Assembly (NCBI RefSeq): GCF_020360975.1
Contig: NW_025408689.1
Span: 186,001-250,000 of the forward strand
Length of the DNA stretch: 64,000 bases
Source of the DNA: Hirsutella rhossiliensis
Lineage: Eukaryota; Ascomycota; Sordariomycetes; Hypocreales; Ophiocordycipitaceae
Reading direction: 5' to 3'
A model generated the notes under the pieces. It worked only from the letters and a program-made list of their open reading frames with translations. It was not told the origin of the DNA and did not search any database. Below are positions 49,001 to 58,498 of the stretch, piece by piece (position 1 is the stretch's first letter; every line of letters begins with the position of its first letter). The position numbers were made by a program, and so were the translations under genes.

Positions 49001-50846
49001 GTTAGAATTTAAGAATAAATTAACCGAATTTCTCCTTAATAAGCTTAATTATCTAATTCTTCTATACTAGCCTTAAAGGCTTAAACGTTATATCTTAGAA
49101 GATTCCTTCTTCTTAAAGAAGGTAGAAGGAAATTAAGCTCGTTAAAAATCGAGGGTAAAAAGCTACCTTTTTTCGTCGAAGAATTTATATAGACCCGTTA
49201 GGTAATTTTATCGTAAAATTCACCCTTCTATATCCCTCTATCTATATAGTTACTTCCGCGGTAATAAGGTATTCCCTCTATGCCTTTTTAAAGGACCGGA
49301 ATTATAAGAGTATATTATAGATATTAAGGGAAGTACTAGAGTTAAGGATAGCTAAGTTTTATAGGGGATAGTTAGAGGGTCCTAATAGTTAGTCTTAGCT
49401 TTATTAATCCATAGGGAAGATAAAGGCCGGATTTACTATACCTATAATATTTCCTTGAATTTATAGCTCGAATAAGGGTAGCGGCGTTAGTTATTATTTC
49501 TTAGTAACCCGAATCTCGTCTATCTTCTTCTATAACGAGGGGTCTTCCTTAAGAGACCTTTTAATAACGTTTTCTAGTCCCTTAAGAGGTATAATTCTAA
49601 AAGATCGAATTTCCTTAAAGACCTACTAGTAGTCTTCTAGCCGATAGGGCCTTTTATATACTTAGTAGGTAGGTCGATTCCTCCTTATTCGTTCTTTCTT
49701 TAAAGAGCCCTCGTCCCTTTCTAAAAGGTCTGCTTAAAAAACCCCCCTTTTTACCCCTTATTATTAATTTTAATAAAGAGGTTCGATTTCGACTAGTTCC
49801 TTGATTTTTCGACTAACGGACTAAAAGGTCTATTAGGGGACTAGTTAGGCCGGTCTAACTAATAGGAACGGGGCCGGGCCTAGAGTAAGAGGCGGAGCCG
49901 GGGCTAGGGCAGTAGCAGCAGCAGCGGGAGCCGCACCTAAAAGGGCTGCAGCAGCTATATGGGTAGTAGGTTAAGCTGTCTAGGTTAAGTACTAGCTATA
50001 AAGGAATAAGACTACTTACTATTATACTCTAGTAGCCTCTTTATTTAGTTCCTAGCTAGCTTCTCGAAAGATAGTTAAGTAACCGTTACTAATAGGCTTT
50101 ATTAATAGAGATATATCCTATAGCTACTAGCTAGAAAGAGCTTCTATTACGAGGTATTAATTAGCTTCCTTAAGGATTTCTTCTTATTTAGCTAGCTATA
50201 AAGAAGCTAGTAGGTTCTTAGTAAAAAAGGCTCCTAGGTAGGCCGTATAGGTCTTCCTAATATAGTTAGTTATATAGCCCCTCGAGGGAGCTATTAAGGT
50301 CTCGAGCTTTAAAAGCTACTACCTAGGAGTCTCTTTTTCTTAAAGAGAGATTAGCTTTATAGTACTAACGGATTCCGTTATTACTATATAAGCAGTAGTT
50401 AGTAGCTTCGTCTCGTAAAGGTATTCCTTACGGTAACTCTCGTAGTTACCTAAGGTAGTAGAAAAAGCTCTCTACTATATAGAGGTTAGCTTAGAAAAGA
50501 GGGAAGCTCCTTTTATAACTTCTATTACTCTAGGTTAAAGAGGGGGCTCGAGAGGGTCCTACTTATTAAAGAAGACTAAATTATAAATAGTTCTATCTAT
50601 ACGAGCCTATAGCTCCTTTACTTACTTATCCTAATCTTAAGGCTCTATAAGAATCGTCCTATAGACTATAGGGGCGGCAGAGTCGTTTTTTAATATTATT
50701 ATAAAAGAGGGGTAGAAAAGTCGGTTAAAAATCGGCTTTTATAGTAAGAGGGGTAAAAGGAAGCTACGAAGGATATAAGAAAGGTGCCTTTTATAGTAGC
50801 CGGAAGGTATAGGAATTCTATTCCTCCCGGGCTTATAACTATCGCG

Positions 50847-51579
50847 AAGACTATTGCGCTACGTAGGCAAAAGTAAAACGCGCGCTCTAAAAGGAGCACT
50901 ACAATTAATATATATATCTTTCTTTCTAATATATATAAGGTAAGAGCTAGTTTAGTAATAGACCTTATTATTAAACCTTATCCTTTAGTAAGAGGATTAC
51001 TAAGATTATATATATCTAAGCTAATTTACCTTATATACTAGTAGTTCCTACTATATCTAGTAATCCTAAGTAAACTTTTAATATTATAAAGTTAATAGAA
51101 AGTTTATAAAGGTATAGCTTAAGTCCTATTATTATAAAGGAAATATAGTATTTATAGGATTAGCTAGGCTATTAAGTAATTACTATAGGTAATATTATAA
51201 GCTTTAGTAGGGAACTAATAGGTTAGGATAAAAAGGAGGTATAAAATATTATACTTATAAGGTAGTTTTATTCTTACCTTAGATATTAAGTATATTAATT
51301 TAATTTAAGTTAATTAAGTTTATAGACGATTTTATTTCAAGTAGTAAAGTTATAGCCCTGAACTTAACTTACTTAAATTAAAGCTAGCGCTATATAAATA
51401 AGAAGATCCCGCTACTACTATAACGGTCCCGTAAAGTATATATAAGTAGCTAGGTAGCTCCTACGACGGCCTTCGCTATGCCTAAGTTAGACTTATATTC
51501 GCATAAGTAATCTGCTTATTAGGCCTTAGACGACGCATTACGACCCCCCAGCACTTTAAATAGACAACCGTTAGGTATA
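50847..51579. other. Unassigned sequence, RIPed then normal
   Basis: A short un-RIPed stretch (50850-50900) adjoins the broken copia-4 end. It is followed by CA/TG-poor DNA to about 51340 and then increasingly normal DNA toward the pogo insertion. No gene or repeat partner recognised. The 66-codon minus-strand frame at 50699-50899 spans the copia-4 junction and is not a gene. Confidence 0.4.
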
Positions 51580-51679
51580 CCCGTTGATCTTGGTGTGGGG
51601 CCACAGCAGCCCAACTAAGTGTCTTCGCCACTTAGTTGGCCCAAAAAATCCGGCACAGCCCAAAAAATCCGGCACAGCA
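51580..51679 (+). repeat. pogo left TIR with internal hairpin and duplicated motif
   Basis: 100 bp. It contains a palindrome (CCAACTAAGTG / CACTTAGTTGG separated by a short loop, about 51612-51640) and two tandem copies of CCCAAAAAATCCGGCACAG (51640-51678), both mirrored in the right TIR. Confidence 0.9.
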
Positions 51680-51782
51680 GCCCACCTCCAAAACGTCAAC
51701 CCTATGCATCTCAACCGCGTTTTCTCGCGCAACTTGACTTTATTTACGTATCTTTTTGCCGGAATACATTATGACAGATAAC

Positions 51783-53998
51783 ATGGCTACCCTGGAGGCA
51801 GCAAAAGCCGTTCTGGCGTCTCGTCGCGACCCCAGAGCCGATGTTCGTCGCTCAACAACACCAAAAGAACGCCTCTTTCCGTGCGAGATGCGGCCATCCG
51901 TTACAATGTGAAGAGCTCATCCGTACAGAGAGCCATTAATTTCATAAGAAACCCCTTTCCCGTGCTCCAGGGCGTCCATTGGCGCTGACGGAGGACGAAG
52001 ACGACGCCCTGGTTGCGTATGTACAGTGGATGGAACGCACCGGCATGCCCGCCACGAGAGAGCAACTTGAAGCTGTTGCAAATGCAATAAGAATGCGTCG
52101 AGATCCCAATGCCCGCCCGGTCTCGTCAAGTTGGCTTGACAATTGGCGTGGAAGTCATCCTGCGATCGCGAAGACGTATCTCAAAGCAGTTGAACGAGCG
52201 GAAGTCCTTTGAAGCCCACGGGGTAGAAGAAGTCGAATTTTTCTACTCAAAGCTTCGAGAAATCATCACCAGCTACCGTATTGGCAGTTCAGAGATCTGG
52301 AATGAAGACGAGGCCGGAATACGCATTGGGTGCCTGCGAGAACGCATCCAAGTTCTCATCACGCGCACCACTAGAGTCAAGAGCACCCGGCCCCGAGTTT
52401 TAGACCCAGCAAACCGAGAATCCTGCACGGTAATTGCCTCAGTTAACGCAGTGGGGGACTCTCTTCCACCCTGGCTTGTTTTCCAACATTACCCTACCAC
52501 CAACTGGGCCGGCATCGACATCATGACAGGCGTACGGTTTGCCCAGTCGCCAACTGGCTTTTCCAACGCAGAGATACACCTTGAGTGGGCAAGGCATTTC
52601 AACTGCTGGTCTTGGGCATCGTCAGCGCAAGCAAAACAGTCAGGAAATTCGCTGGAAGAGTGGTTCGGCTGTGACGAGCATCTTCGGCGCCCCAACATGG
52701 GGATGAGTCGCGTGGAGGCGCCGCCAAACCAACGGCCTGACGACGAGAAGATCTACCGATTGCTTGTTGTGGATGGCTTTACAGGGCATACCACCCTTGA
52801 CTTTGCTGAGTATTGTATCAAGTTTGATATCATCATTGCTATTTTCCTCCACATTCCACCCACCTCATGCAGCCGCTTGATGTTGGGGTATTCCAGCCAC
52901 TAAAGTCAGCACATCAGAAAGCGCTTCGGAAGTCGCTCGCAGAAGGCAACATATCATTTTCGCGGGTCAACTTCCTCACAGCTTTTCAGGACGTATATGA
53001 GGCTGGCTTCACGCGGCATAACATTATGGCGGCATTTGAAAAACAGGCCTCTTTCCTGTCGACCCAGCGCCGGTGATCACCAAGATCCTCCACGAGCAGC
53101 TACGACAACAGCAGCCGATCAATCCTGCATACGCCTCGCTCCTACCCTCGGAGACGCGTTTCCAAGTCGCCGCGGATGCCCTCAATGATATCCGGCAACG
53201 GTATGGGCCCCTCATGAGCTCGCCATCACGAGAAAACTTGCGGGTTCTTGCGAAAGTGAACACCGAGTCTATCGCGATGGCGTCACATTCCCAGGGCATA
53301 GTCAGCGATAAGAATAGCCGAACCCAGGCGTATGCGAATCGAATGAAGAGAGGCAAGATTGTCAGGCCGCGCGGAGAGTTTATCACGAGCTCCAGCATGG
53401 CCGACATCACCCGGGAGTATGAGGAGCTCCAGGCAAAGCAAACCCGGCTTCAAACGCGCCAGGAGATAAGGATGCATCTTAAACGAGTTCGTGGAGAGAT
53501 GCAGAAGATCCGAGAAGACTATAAAGTCGGGAAGAAGCAGTTAGTCAATGGCAGAGTCAAGACATTGAACTTTAAGCCCTGGCTAGAGTTTACGGGACGA
53601 GACGTTGAGTTCTACACTCTGGAGCAAAGTTGCGATACCCTCATGCGGGAGCTCAAAGAGCCATCCAAGGAATCCTTTTCTATGATACCACGAAGAGAAA
53701 TAACTCCGCCAGAGATGTCAGGGCGCGCGCAGCGACCCGACCTCGCCCACTTACAGATATGTCGTCGTTGCCCGGCAGTGACGATACCGTCTATTTCACA
53801 GGCCTCGATCTTGACAAACATAGTGAGGATGGCGCCGACGATGAAGACGAGGACAATTTACTCGACACGCAAGAGAATATACCCTCATCGCCGCCGTTAG
53901 CAGCGGTTGAAGCGGTAGTCGATACACCATGCCCTCGACCGCGCACCCGATCGTCCAACAAGATACAGCAGACGCTCCAGGAACACAGGTATGGATAA
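51783..53998 (+). pseudogene. pogo-type transposase (CENP-B HTH plus DDE), frameshifted
   Basis: A CENP-B/Tc5 helix-turn-helix is read at 51979-52200 (L-T-E-D-E-D-D-A-L, S-W-L-D-N-W). In the next frame comes the DDE core: N-E-D-E-A-G-I with the first Asp at 52307-52309, and V-V-D-G-F-T-G-H with the second at 52772-52774. Then, after another shift, M-Q-P-L-D-V-G-V-F-Q-P-L-K has the third Asp at 52879-52881, giving about 35 residues between the second and third. A further shift at the A-run near 53040 leads to a basic coiled-coil region, and the last frame ends in an acidic tail (to 53998). The transposase would cut and paste the element at TA. At least four frameshifts and no RIP-type stops: decay by indel, or assembly errors at homopolymers. 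Confidence 0.85.
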
Positions 53999-54270
53999 AA
54001 TAGCTCTCAGAGACGCACAACAGGCGAAATTACTACATAATACGTCTATTTGGACTCACAAACGCGGTCTTCCTATCTCTTCGACTGGAAGGCGGCAGCT
54101 CCTAAATAGGCCCAAAGACGTGATTTTTTCACTTTTCGTTGTTACTTGCGTCTTTAGGTGATCCGCAGCTATTGATCACATGTATATTTTAGCTATTTGA
54201 AGTCGCATTGACGGCACCATGAAGCGAAGCGTAGAATTTCCCTTGATTTTGCACCCCAAATTGAGGACCC

Positions 54271-54370
54271 TGCTGTGCCGGATTTTTTGGGCTGTGCCGG
54301 ATTTTTTGGGCCAACTAAGTGGCGAAGACACTTAGTTGGGCTGCTGTGGCCCCACACCAAGATCAACGGG
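54271..54370 (-). repeat. pogo right TIR
   Basis: Inverted copy of the left TIR including the hairpin and the duplicated CCGGATTTTTTGGG-type motif, followed by TA. Confidence 0.9.
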
Positions 54371-54372
54371 TA

Positions 54373-55104
54373 GTTAAATATATAAGAACCCACACCCGCA
54401 TCCAGCGCCACACCAGCGATCTGCATATTAAGAATCAGACGAAGCTAGCCCCTCTCGCTATATTTACATGCAAGCTATACAACTATAATCTATACATTAG
54501 GAACCAGACGACATAGTAGCGAGAGAGACTATAAAACGACATCTAGAAATCAACACTTAGCTGCAGTTAAACGCTCGCCTAATAAATTAGACGAAACAAC
54601 TTTTGATATTATATCTGCATATAAACCCTACGTTAGTAATCTGCATGTCAGAAATTACATAATATGGCTGCGTAAGAGCGCTGGTAATGCTATCGACATG
54701 CGGAAAACCTTGTCTGGCGGCATCTACTAGAGGTAAAATGCAAGTCGCTGCTGCTCACGAGCAGGACGACGGAGCTTAAGTTATAGAGAACACAGCTGCG
54801 CTTCAGACCATCGCCTGAGGGCAATAGAGCCCTCTAAAGTCTCAGATCCGTTCTGGCCTGCATTCGCCTTTCGTCACTGCGCAACACGAATCGGATGACG
54901 TGACAACATAAGGGGCACCCGTATTGGCTCTGACAAGTGGACGAACTAGTCATGCGACCTCGACCACAAAAATGCAAGCCAACACTGTCCCTAAGGGTGG
55001 TGGCGCTTGAGGCAAAGAACACATTGGACGATTGCGCTTCAGGCTGTCGCCTACGTGGGTTGGGCACCCACGGACAATTGCGGCTTCGGGCCGTCGCCCG
55101 CCCA
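54373..55104. other. Unassigned mostly un-RIPed sequence
   Basis: Mixed-composition DNA between the pogo element and the SEN2 fragment. Imperfect repeats of a GCGCTTCAGRCYRTCGCC-like motif occur near 54797, 55035 and 55080. They may be the degraded N-terminal coding or upstream region of SEN2. No other gene is supported. Confidence 0.4.
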
Positions 55105-55687
55105 GGCCACGAATTATTCTTTCGCAGGGTAGCGACACCCGAGGAGGCCTTCTTCCTGTGTTTTGGACTGGGGGCTCGCAGCGTATCCGATCCGGAGCCT
55201 GGGAGGCGTCTGTCGACGAGGGACATATTGGCTCGCTTCCGTCAGTTCTCGTACTTTCCACCGCGCATCGGACCCGAGGAACCGGATCTCTGCCGAGACG
55301 ACGAATTCCTCTTGCACTCCTCCGTGTCACTTCCGGTCGCTCGGCTAAGTGCCGCGAGCGGGAATCAAATTCGGCGTCGACTGGCTGTTGTACACCAGGG
55401 GCCCCGTGTGTGATCATGCCGAGTTTGGGCTCATGGACGTCCCATCTTACTTGGACACTTGGTGGAAGGAGCACAGGAAGCACGGGCGAAGGGAGACGTG
55501 GTATTGGCTTCACAACACGGTACCAGTGCTGTCATAGGCGATAAAGAGCCTAGTGCTAGTGTGCGTAGACGTGCCGCCGCCGGCGAGGCGGGGGGACGCG
55601 CTAGAGGCGGGCATTAGGGAGGCGCTGAAGCTGTACAAGATCAGGGAGGTGCCGGTTAGGCGATGGTTGAGAAACCGCAACCGCTGA
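55105..55687 (+). pseudogene. SEN2: tRNA-splicing endonuclease subunit SEN2 pseudogene (3' part)
   Basis: The reading starts with E-L-F-F-R-R-V-A-T-P-E-E-A-F-F-L, a block I know from fungal SEN2, then F-R-Q-F-S-Y-F-P-P-R. A frameshift near 55320 leads to H-F-R-S-L-G-stop-V-P-R-A-G-I-K-F-G-V-D-W, and then the catalytic domain: L-L-Y-T-R-G-P (Tyr), D-H-A-E-F (His), and past a TAG at 55535-55537 the A-I-K-S-L-V-L-V strand (Lys). It ends K-I-R-E-V-P-V-R-R-W with TGA at 55685-55687. The Tyr-His-Lys triad of tRNA-intron endonucleases is thus present, but the frame has one shift and two nonsense codons (TAA at a conserved Trp, TAG at a His/Gln position), both RIP-compatible. SEN2 normally cleaves the 5' splice site of pre-tRNA introns. 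A functional copy must exist elsewhere. Confidence 0.75.
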
Positions 55688-55876
55688 AGGCGGGGGCCCG
55701 GTGATTATATGAGGGGGTGCATTTCCATAGGCCAGGCAACGGCTACGGATCGCTTCAATTTGACTCTATTGCACACCCTCTTGTGATCTCATATGACTTA
55801 TTCGGCGGAGCAGCGGCCTTGCAGTTTGATACTATATCAAGCCCGCAAGACTCGACTCTTAAATTGGCGACAACCC
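55688..55876. other. Intergenic region between convergent SEN2 pseudogene and downstream gene
   Basis: Un-RIPed 190 bp containing the presumed 3' flanks of both. No other feature seen. Confidence 0.5.
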
Positions 55877-56460
55877 TTACTTGTACCCAAATATGCCCAG
55901 AGTTGGCGGGTCGCGTTCTTTTTCTGCAATACCAACCGCTTCGGCTGTAAGAAGACCTTCTGTCACAAGACGCTTGAGGAATTCCATTGTCCATTCTTGG
56001 CATCGTTTGGTTTTCACCTAAAGCTTATAGGTGAGTCCTAGGAAGTTCGTCTAATGGCGACTAGGACACTTACACCGTCAATAGGGGCGCGTAGGTCTTG
56101 ACCCTTAGGAGGAGGCGGTACCTGAGCCGCCTCACGTTCTAGCTTGCATCTAGTAATGCTTTCCGTCTTGACCTCTTTGTTAGGAGGCTCAAATATATGA
56201 GCTGAGTCGATAGAGCCCAGGGCGGTTACTTTTTCGAGTTGCAATGAGTATTTTCCGTCGTAATTTCGTTTGATCTCGAGTGCGAACCCCGACATGAGAG
56301 GCTCTCCAACAACGTGAATGACAGTAACTGGGCAGTTTACACTTCTAAACTCCTTTTCAAGATCAATATGGTTCCCGGCAGAGTTTGGCACGAATATGGC
56401 AAAGTGGGCACGCTGACTACCGCTGCGATATTTAGCAAGGTATATGGTTCGCGGCGCCAT
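55877..56460 (-). CDS. Conserved fungal hypothetical protein, two exons, 175 aa
   Basis: Exon 1 is 56074-56460 (ATG, 129 codons) and exon 2 is 56017 down to the TAA at 55877-55879. The 56-bp intron (56018-56073) has GTAAGT at its 5' end, a CTTTAG acceptor and an ACTCAC branch-like site, and both exons join in phase 0. The protein starts M-A-P-R-T-I-Y-L-A-K-Y, then R-A-H-F-A-I-F-V-P, V-I-H-V-V-G-E-P, a proline run, and in exon 2 R-C-Q-E-W-T-M-E-F-L and R-D-P-P-T-L-G-I. From memory the R-C-Q-E-W-T block marks a widespread uncharacterised fungal family. No signal peptide or membrane segment is evident. It has no RIP-type stops and looks intact, and is the only such gene I find in the window. Function unknown. 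Confidence 0.75.
56018..56073 (-). other. Intron of the 175-aa gene
   Basis: 56 bp, GTAAGT...CTTTAG. Removing it restores the frame through the conserved R-C-Q-E-W-T motif, whereas reading into it meets a stop 11 codons later. Confidence 0.75.
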
Positions 56461-56604
56461 TTTAAGTAAACTGGGAAGGTATTTAGCGTCGAACTCCTTA
56501 AAGGGAAATATTTAGGAGAAAATATACACTGGAATAGATAGGAGAATGAGAGGAGCTACCGGTCATTTTATACGCGTTTGTGATAGAGTGATATAGACTT
56601 TAAA

Positions 56605-56712
56605 AGTGGGCGCCCGTGGCTACCCATGGGCCGCCCAATTTTTTCAGTCTAGTCCATGGGTAGAAATGGGTTTTAAGACAAAAGACCATATTTACCCACG
56701 GGTTATTAATAT
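56605..56712. repeat. Palindrome cluster, possible hAT/MITE terminus
   Basis: About 100 bp with CCCATGGG palindromes and mirrored CCCGTGGCTACCCATGG / CCATGGGTAG / TTTACCCACGGG blocks. It resembles hAT-type inverted termini or a small MITE and marks the switch from normal to RIPed DNA. No TSD established. Confidence 0.35.
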
Positions 56713-56858
56713 ATGCTTTAGGTAAAGCTAGGTACTTAGACTAGCCTAAAATAACTTAGTAGATTCCTATTCGAAGTTACTTTTAGTTAAGCGAATTTAT
56801 AGAGATTAGAGAACTAGAAGTCTAGTACTAATTAATTATACTAATTATCTCCTTATCT

Positions 56859-57310
56859 CTAACTTAGAGCTAGGATATTTTTAGCCTCTTTTACTCCTAA
56901 CTTTCTACCCTTATACTTCCCGCCGGCTAGGATAAGCTTAAGCCTATCTACGGTTATTATAGGCTCTTCTATGCCTAACGATTATAGTAATTCTTTGAAT
57001 ATTTTATCCTTATTAGCCTTATTATCTAGGGGGACTTTATAGGTCTTTTTAATCGTTTAGGGCTATTTATAGTCGGAATTATCTTTATTTTCGCTCCCCT
57101 TATTATTAATCTCTATAGTAGTAGTTTTCTTCTTTCGCTATACCTTTAATTATCGTTACTCCTTTAACTACTTCCGCTTCTTATTAAAATTATCTCTTTA
57201 GGCCTAAACTTTATAAGCACGCGCTTCTCTAATCTTTGCTAGTCGTGTGCTTTATAGAAGCTTTTATTTTTCGACTCTTAATAGATTAGAATAGTTACGC
57301 TAAGAGGTAG
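56859..57310 (-). pseudogene. RIP-degraded uncharacterised basic ORF
   Basis: Minus-strand frame of roughly 150 codons downstream of the H3-like gene, readable as coding: A-K-I-R-E-A-R-A-Y-K-V, then R-K-K-K-T-T-T, K-T-Y-K-V-P-L-D-N-K, and near the end L-A-G-G-K-Y-K-G-R-K. TAG stop at 56859-56861. Internal TAG/TAA lie where Gln or Trp is likely. Very basic and charged, possibly nucleic-acid binding by composition only. Not recognised. Confidence 0.4.
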
Positions 57311-57410
57311 AACTATACGCTAAAGGAAAAAGGTTAGTATAAACGATTAATATAATAACTTCTAATAAGGTATATATACTAGCTTTGTTTTAGACTAAGA
57401 AAGACTAGTC

Positions 57411-57984
57411 TTATTTCCCGAGGATACTAATAATATCCTTAAGAGTAGTAATATCTTTCTACTAAATTATAACTTTTTTAGCCGCAATAGCTAGCCGTCC
57501 TATTACTATTTATAGTCGCTAGTTAGTATAATAATTAGTATAATAATTATATTAACTTACCTTAGAATATAGTAGCTAGCATGCTCTCTACCGACTCCTA
57601 GATAGCTGCTAATACTGCCTTCTAAATACGAAGGCTAGGAGTAATGTCTTATATAACCTCTCGAATAAGGCGGGCGAACGAGGCGCGAGGGATAAGTAAA
57701 TCGGGAATTTACTAGAATTTTCGAATTTCGCGTAAAGCAATAGCTAATATTAAAATTAATAGATAATCTAAGAAAGAAATATACTTAAGTCTTATTGCGT
57801 TTAAGTAAGAAAAGATAAATAAAGACTTACTGCCTAGCTTAAATCTTCGTTTACGCTTAATAATGCCTACTAGCTTAACTAATTTCTACTTGCTTTTACC
57901 GCTAGTTTTTCCGCTAGTATTTATATTCTAGCTAGGGAGAGTCTTTCCGCCGGTTAGCCGGCTAAAAAACCGGCCGCGTGCTAT
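57411..57984 (-). pseudogene. Histone H3-like gene, two introns, RIP-inactivated
   Basis: Exons 57831-57984, 57561-57743 and 57411-57505 (minus strand), introns of 87 and 55 bp with GTAAGT/GTAAG donors and TAG acceptors. The splice phases join to 144 codons including the stop, against 136 aa for H3. The start reads ATA-GCA-CGC (ATG mutated), giving a tail with T-G-G-K. The join restores F-K-x-G-T-I-A-L-R-E-I-R-K-F, the H3 alphaN signature. Then come L-L-I-P-R-A-S-F-A-R-L-I-R-E-V, the histone-fold helices, and A-K-K-V-I-I with K-D-I near the end. Several in-frame TAG/TAA fall at Gln positions conserved in H3 (after RKF, in the QD, LRxQ and xQE blocks), as RIP of CAG/CAA would do. Loop 1 has canonical H3 length, without the extra residues typical of CENP-A. 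The sequence is too diverged to be a recent canonical H3 copy. Confidence 0.75.
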
Positions 57985-58498
57985 AAGACTAAAAGCGAGA
58001 TTACTATAAATAATTAGTATATTAATATAAGGCTATTTATATACGGATAGCGTACTAACCTTAAAAGCTTAGCGGTCGTAGGCGAGTATATATTTATTAA
58101 GGAGGGAGGAAAAAAAAAGAAAGGTTACGATAACGTAAGCTAGTAGTAATAAGCTTCTTAGCTAATTAAAATACGGTTATTTAGTTATAAAGATCTACCG
58201 ACCTAATCGATTTCTAGTAAAAAGTAGGTCTATATAGGGTAAAGATTTAGTCTTCGTTTAGCGTTAGGAATTTTCATTTTACTTTTAATACCTATATTAA
58301 CACTATATATTAAACGGTAAGTAATATCTCTCTCTATTTTATATAATATTTTAGCTAATAATTTTAGAGATTTTCGTATTTCTTAGCTCTCTTCTTTATA
58401 GATAATTAAAAGCGACAGCGATATAGTAAGAGTTCCTAAATACTCCTCTTTACTTTATACTAATCTTTATACTAATCTATAATAGGCCGTCCGCCTAG
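57985..58498. other. Shared upstream region of divergent ORFs
   Basis: RIPed intergenic DNA between the H3-like gene (leftward) and the charged ORF (rightward). It could have been a bidirectional promoter. No clear TATA box can be trusted after RIP. Confidence 0.35.

Larger units (their letters stand above)
37355..50846 (-). mobile_element. copia-4: Ty1/copia element lacking its 5' LTR
   Basis: Minus-strand copia with 3' LTR 37355-37833 and interior 37834-38712 plus 46398-50845, interrupted by solo LTR X2 and its nested gypsy-A2. The interior ends at the expected LTR boundary near 50838. Only about 10 bp resembling the LTR start (TATCGCGAAG) remain before unrelated, un-RIPed sequence, so the 5' LTR is missing. 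RT (Y-I-N-N-I near 46865-46880) and integrase regions align with copia-3. RIP-saturated. Confidence 0.8.
51580..54370 (+). mobile_element. pogo/Fot1-type DNA transposon, not RIPed
   Basis: 2.79-kb element with 100-bp terminal inverted repeats (51580-51679 and 54271-54370) that I read as identical. It begins CCCGTTGATC and is flanked by TA on both sides (51578-51579 and 54371-54372), the Tc1/mariner/pogo signature. It encodes a CENP-B-type transposase with DDE domain on the plus strand, broken by frameshifts. Abundant CA/TG shows it escaped RIP. Confidence 0.9.

Noticed and set aside
50699..50899. 66-codon minus-strand frame
   Set aside because: Spans the junction between copia-4 interior and unrelated sequence; no motif.
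51584..51781. 65-codon plus frame, and its 77-codon mirror at 54193-54426
   Set aside because: Both are translations of the pogo inverted repeat, hence the shared protein; not genes.
57411..57984. CENP-A (centromeric H3)
   Set aside because: The loop-1 spacing equals canonical H3 and lacks the usual CENP-A extension; an H3 variant is the safer call, although the divergence leaves some doubt.
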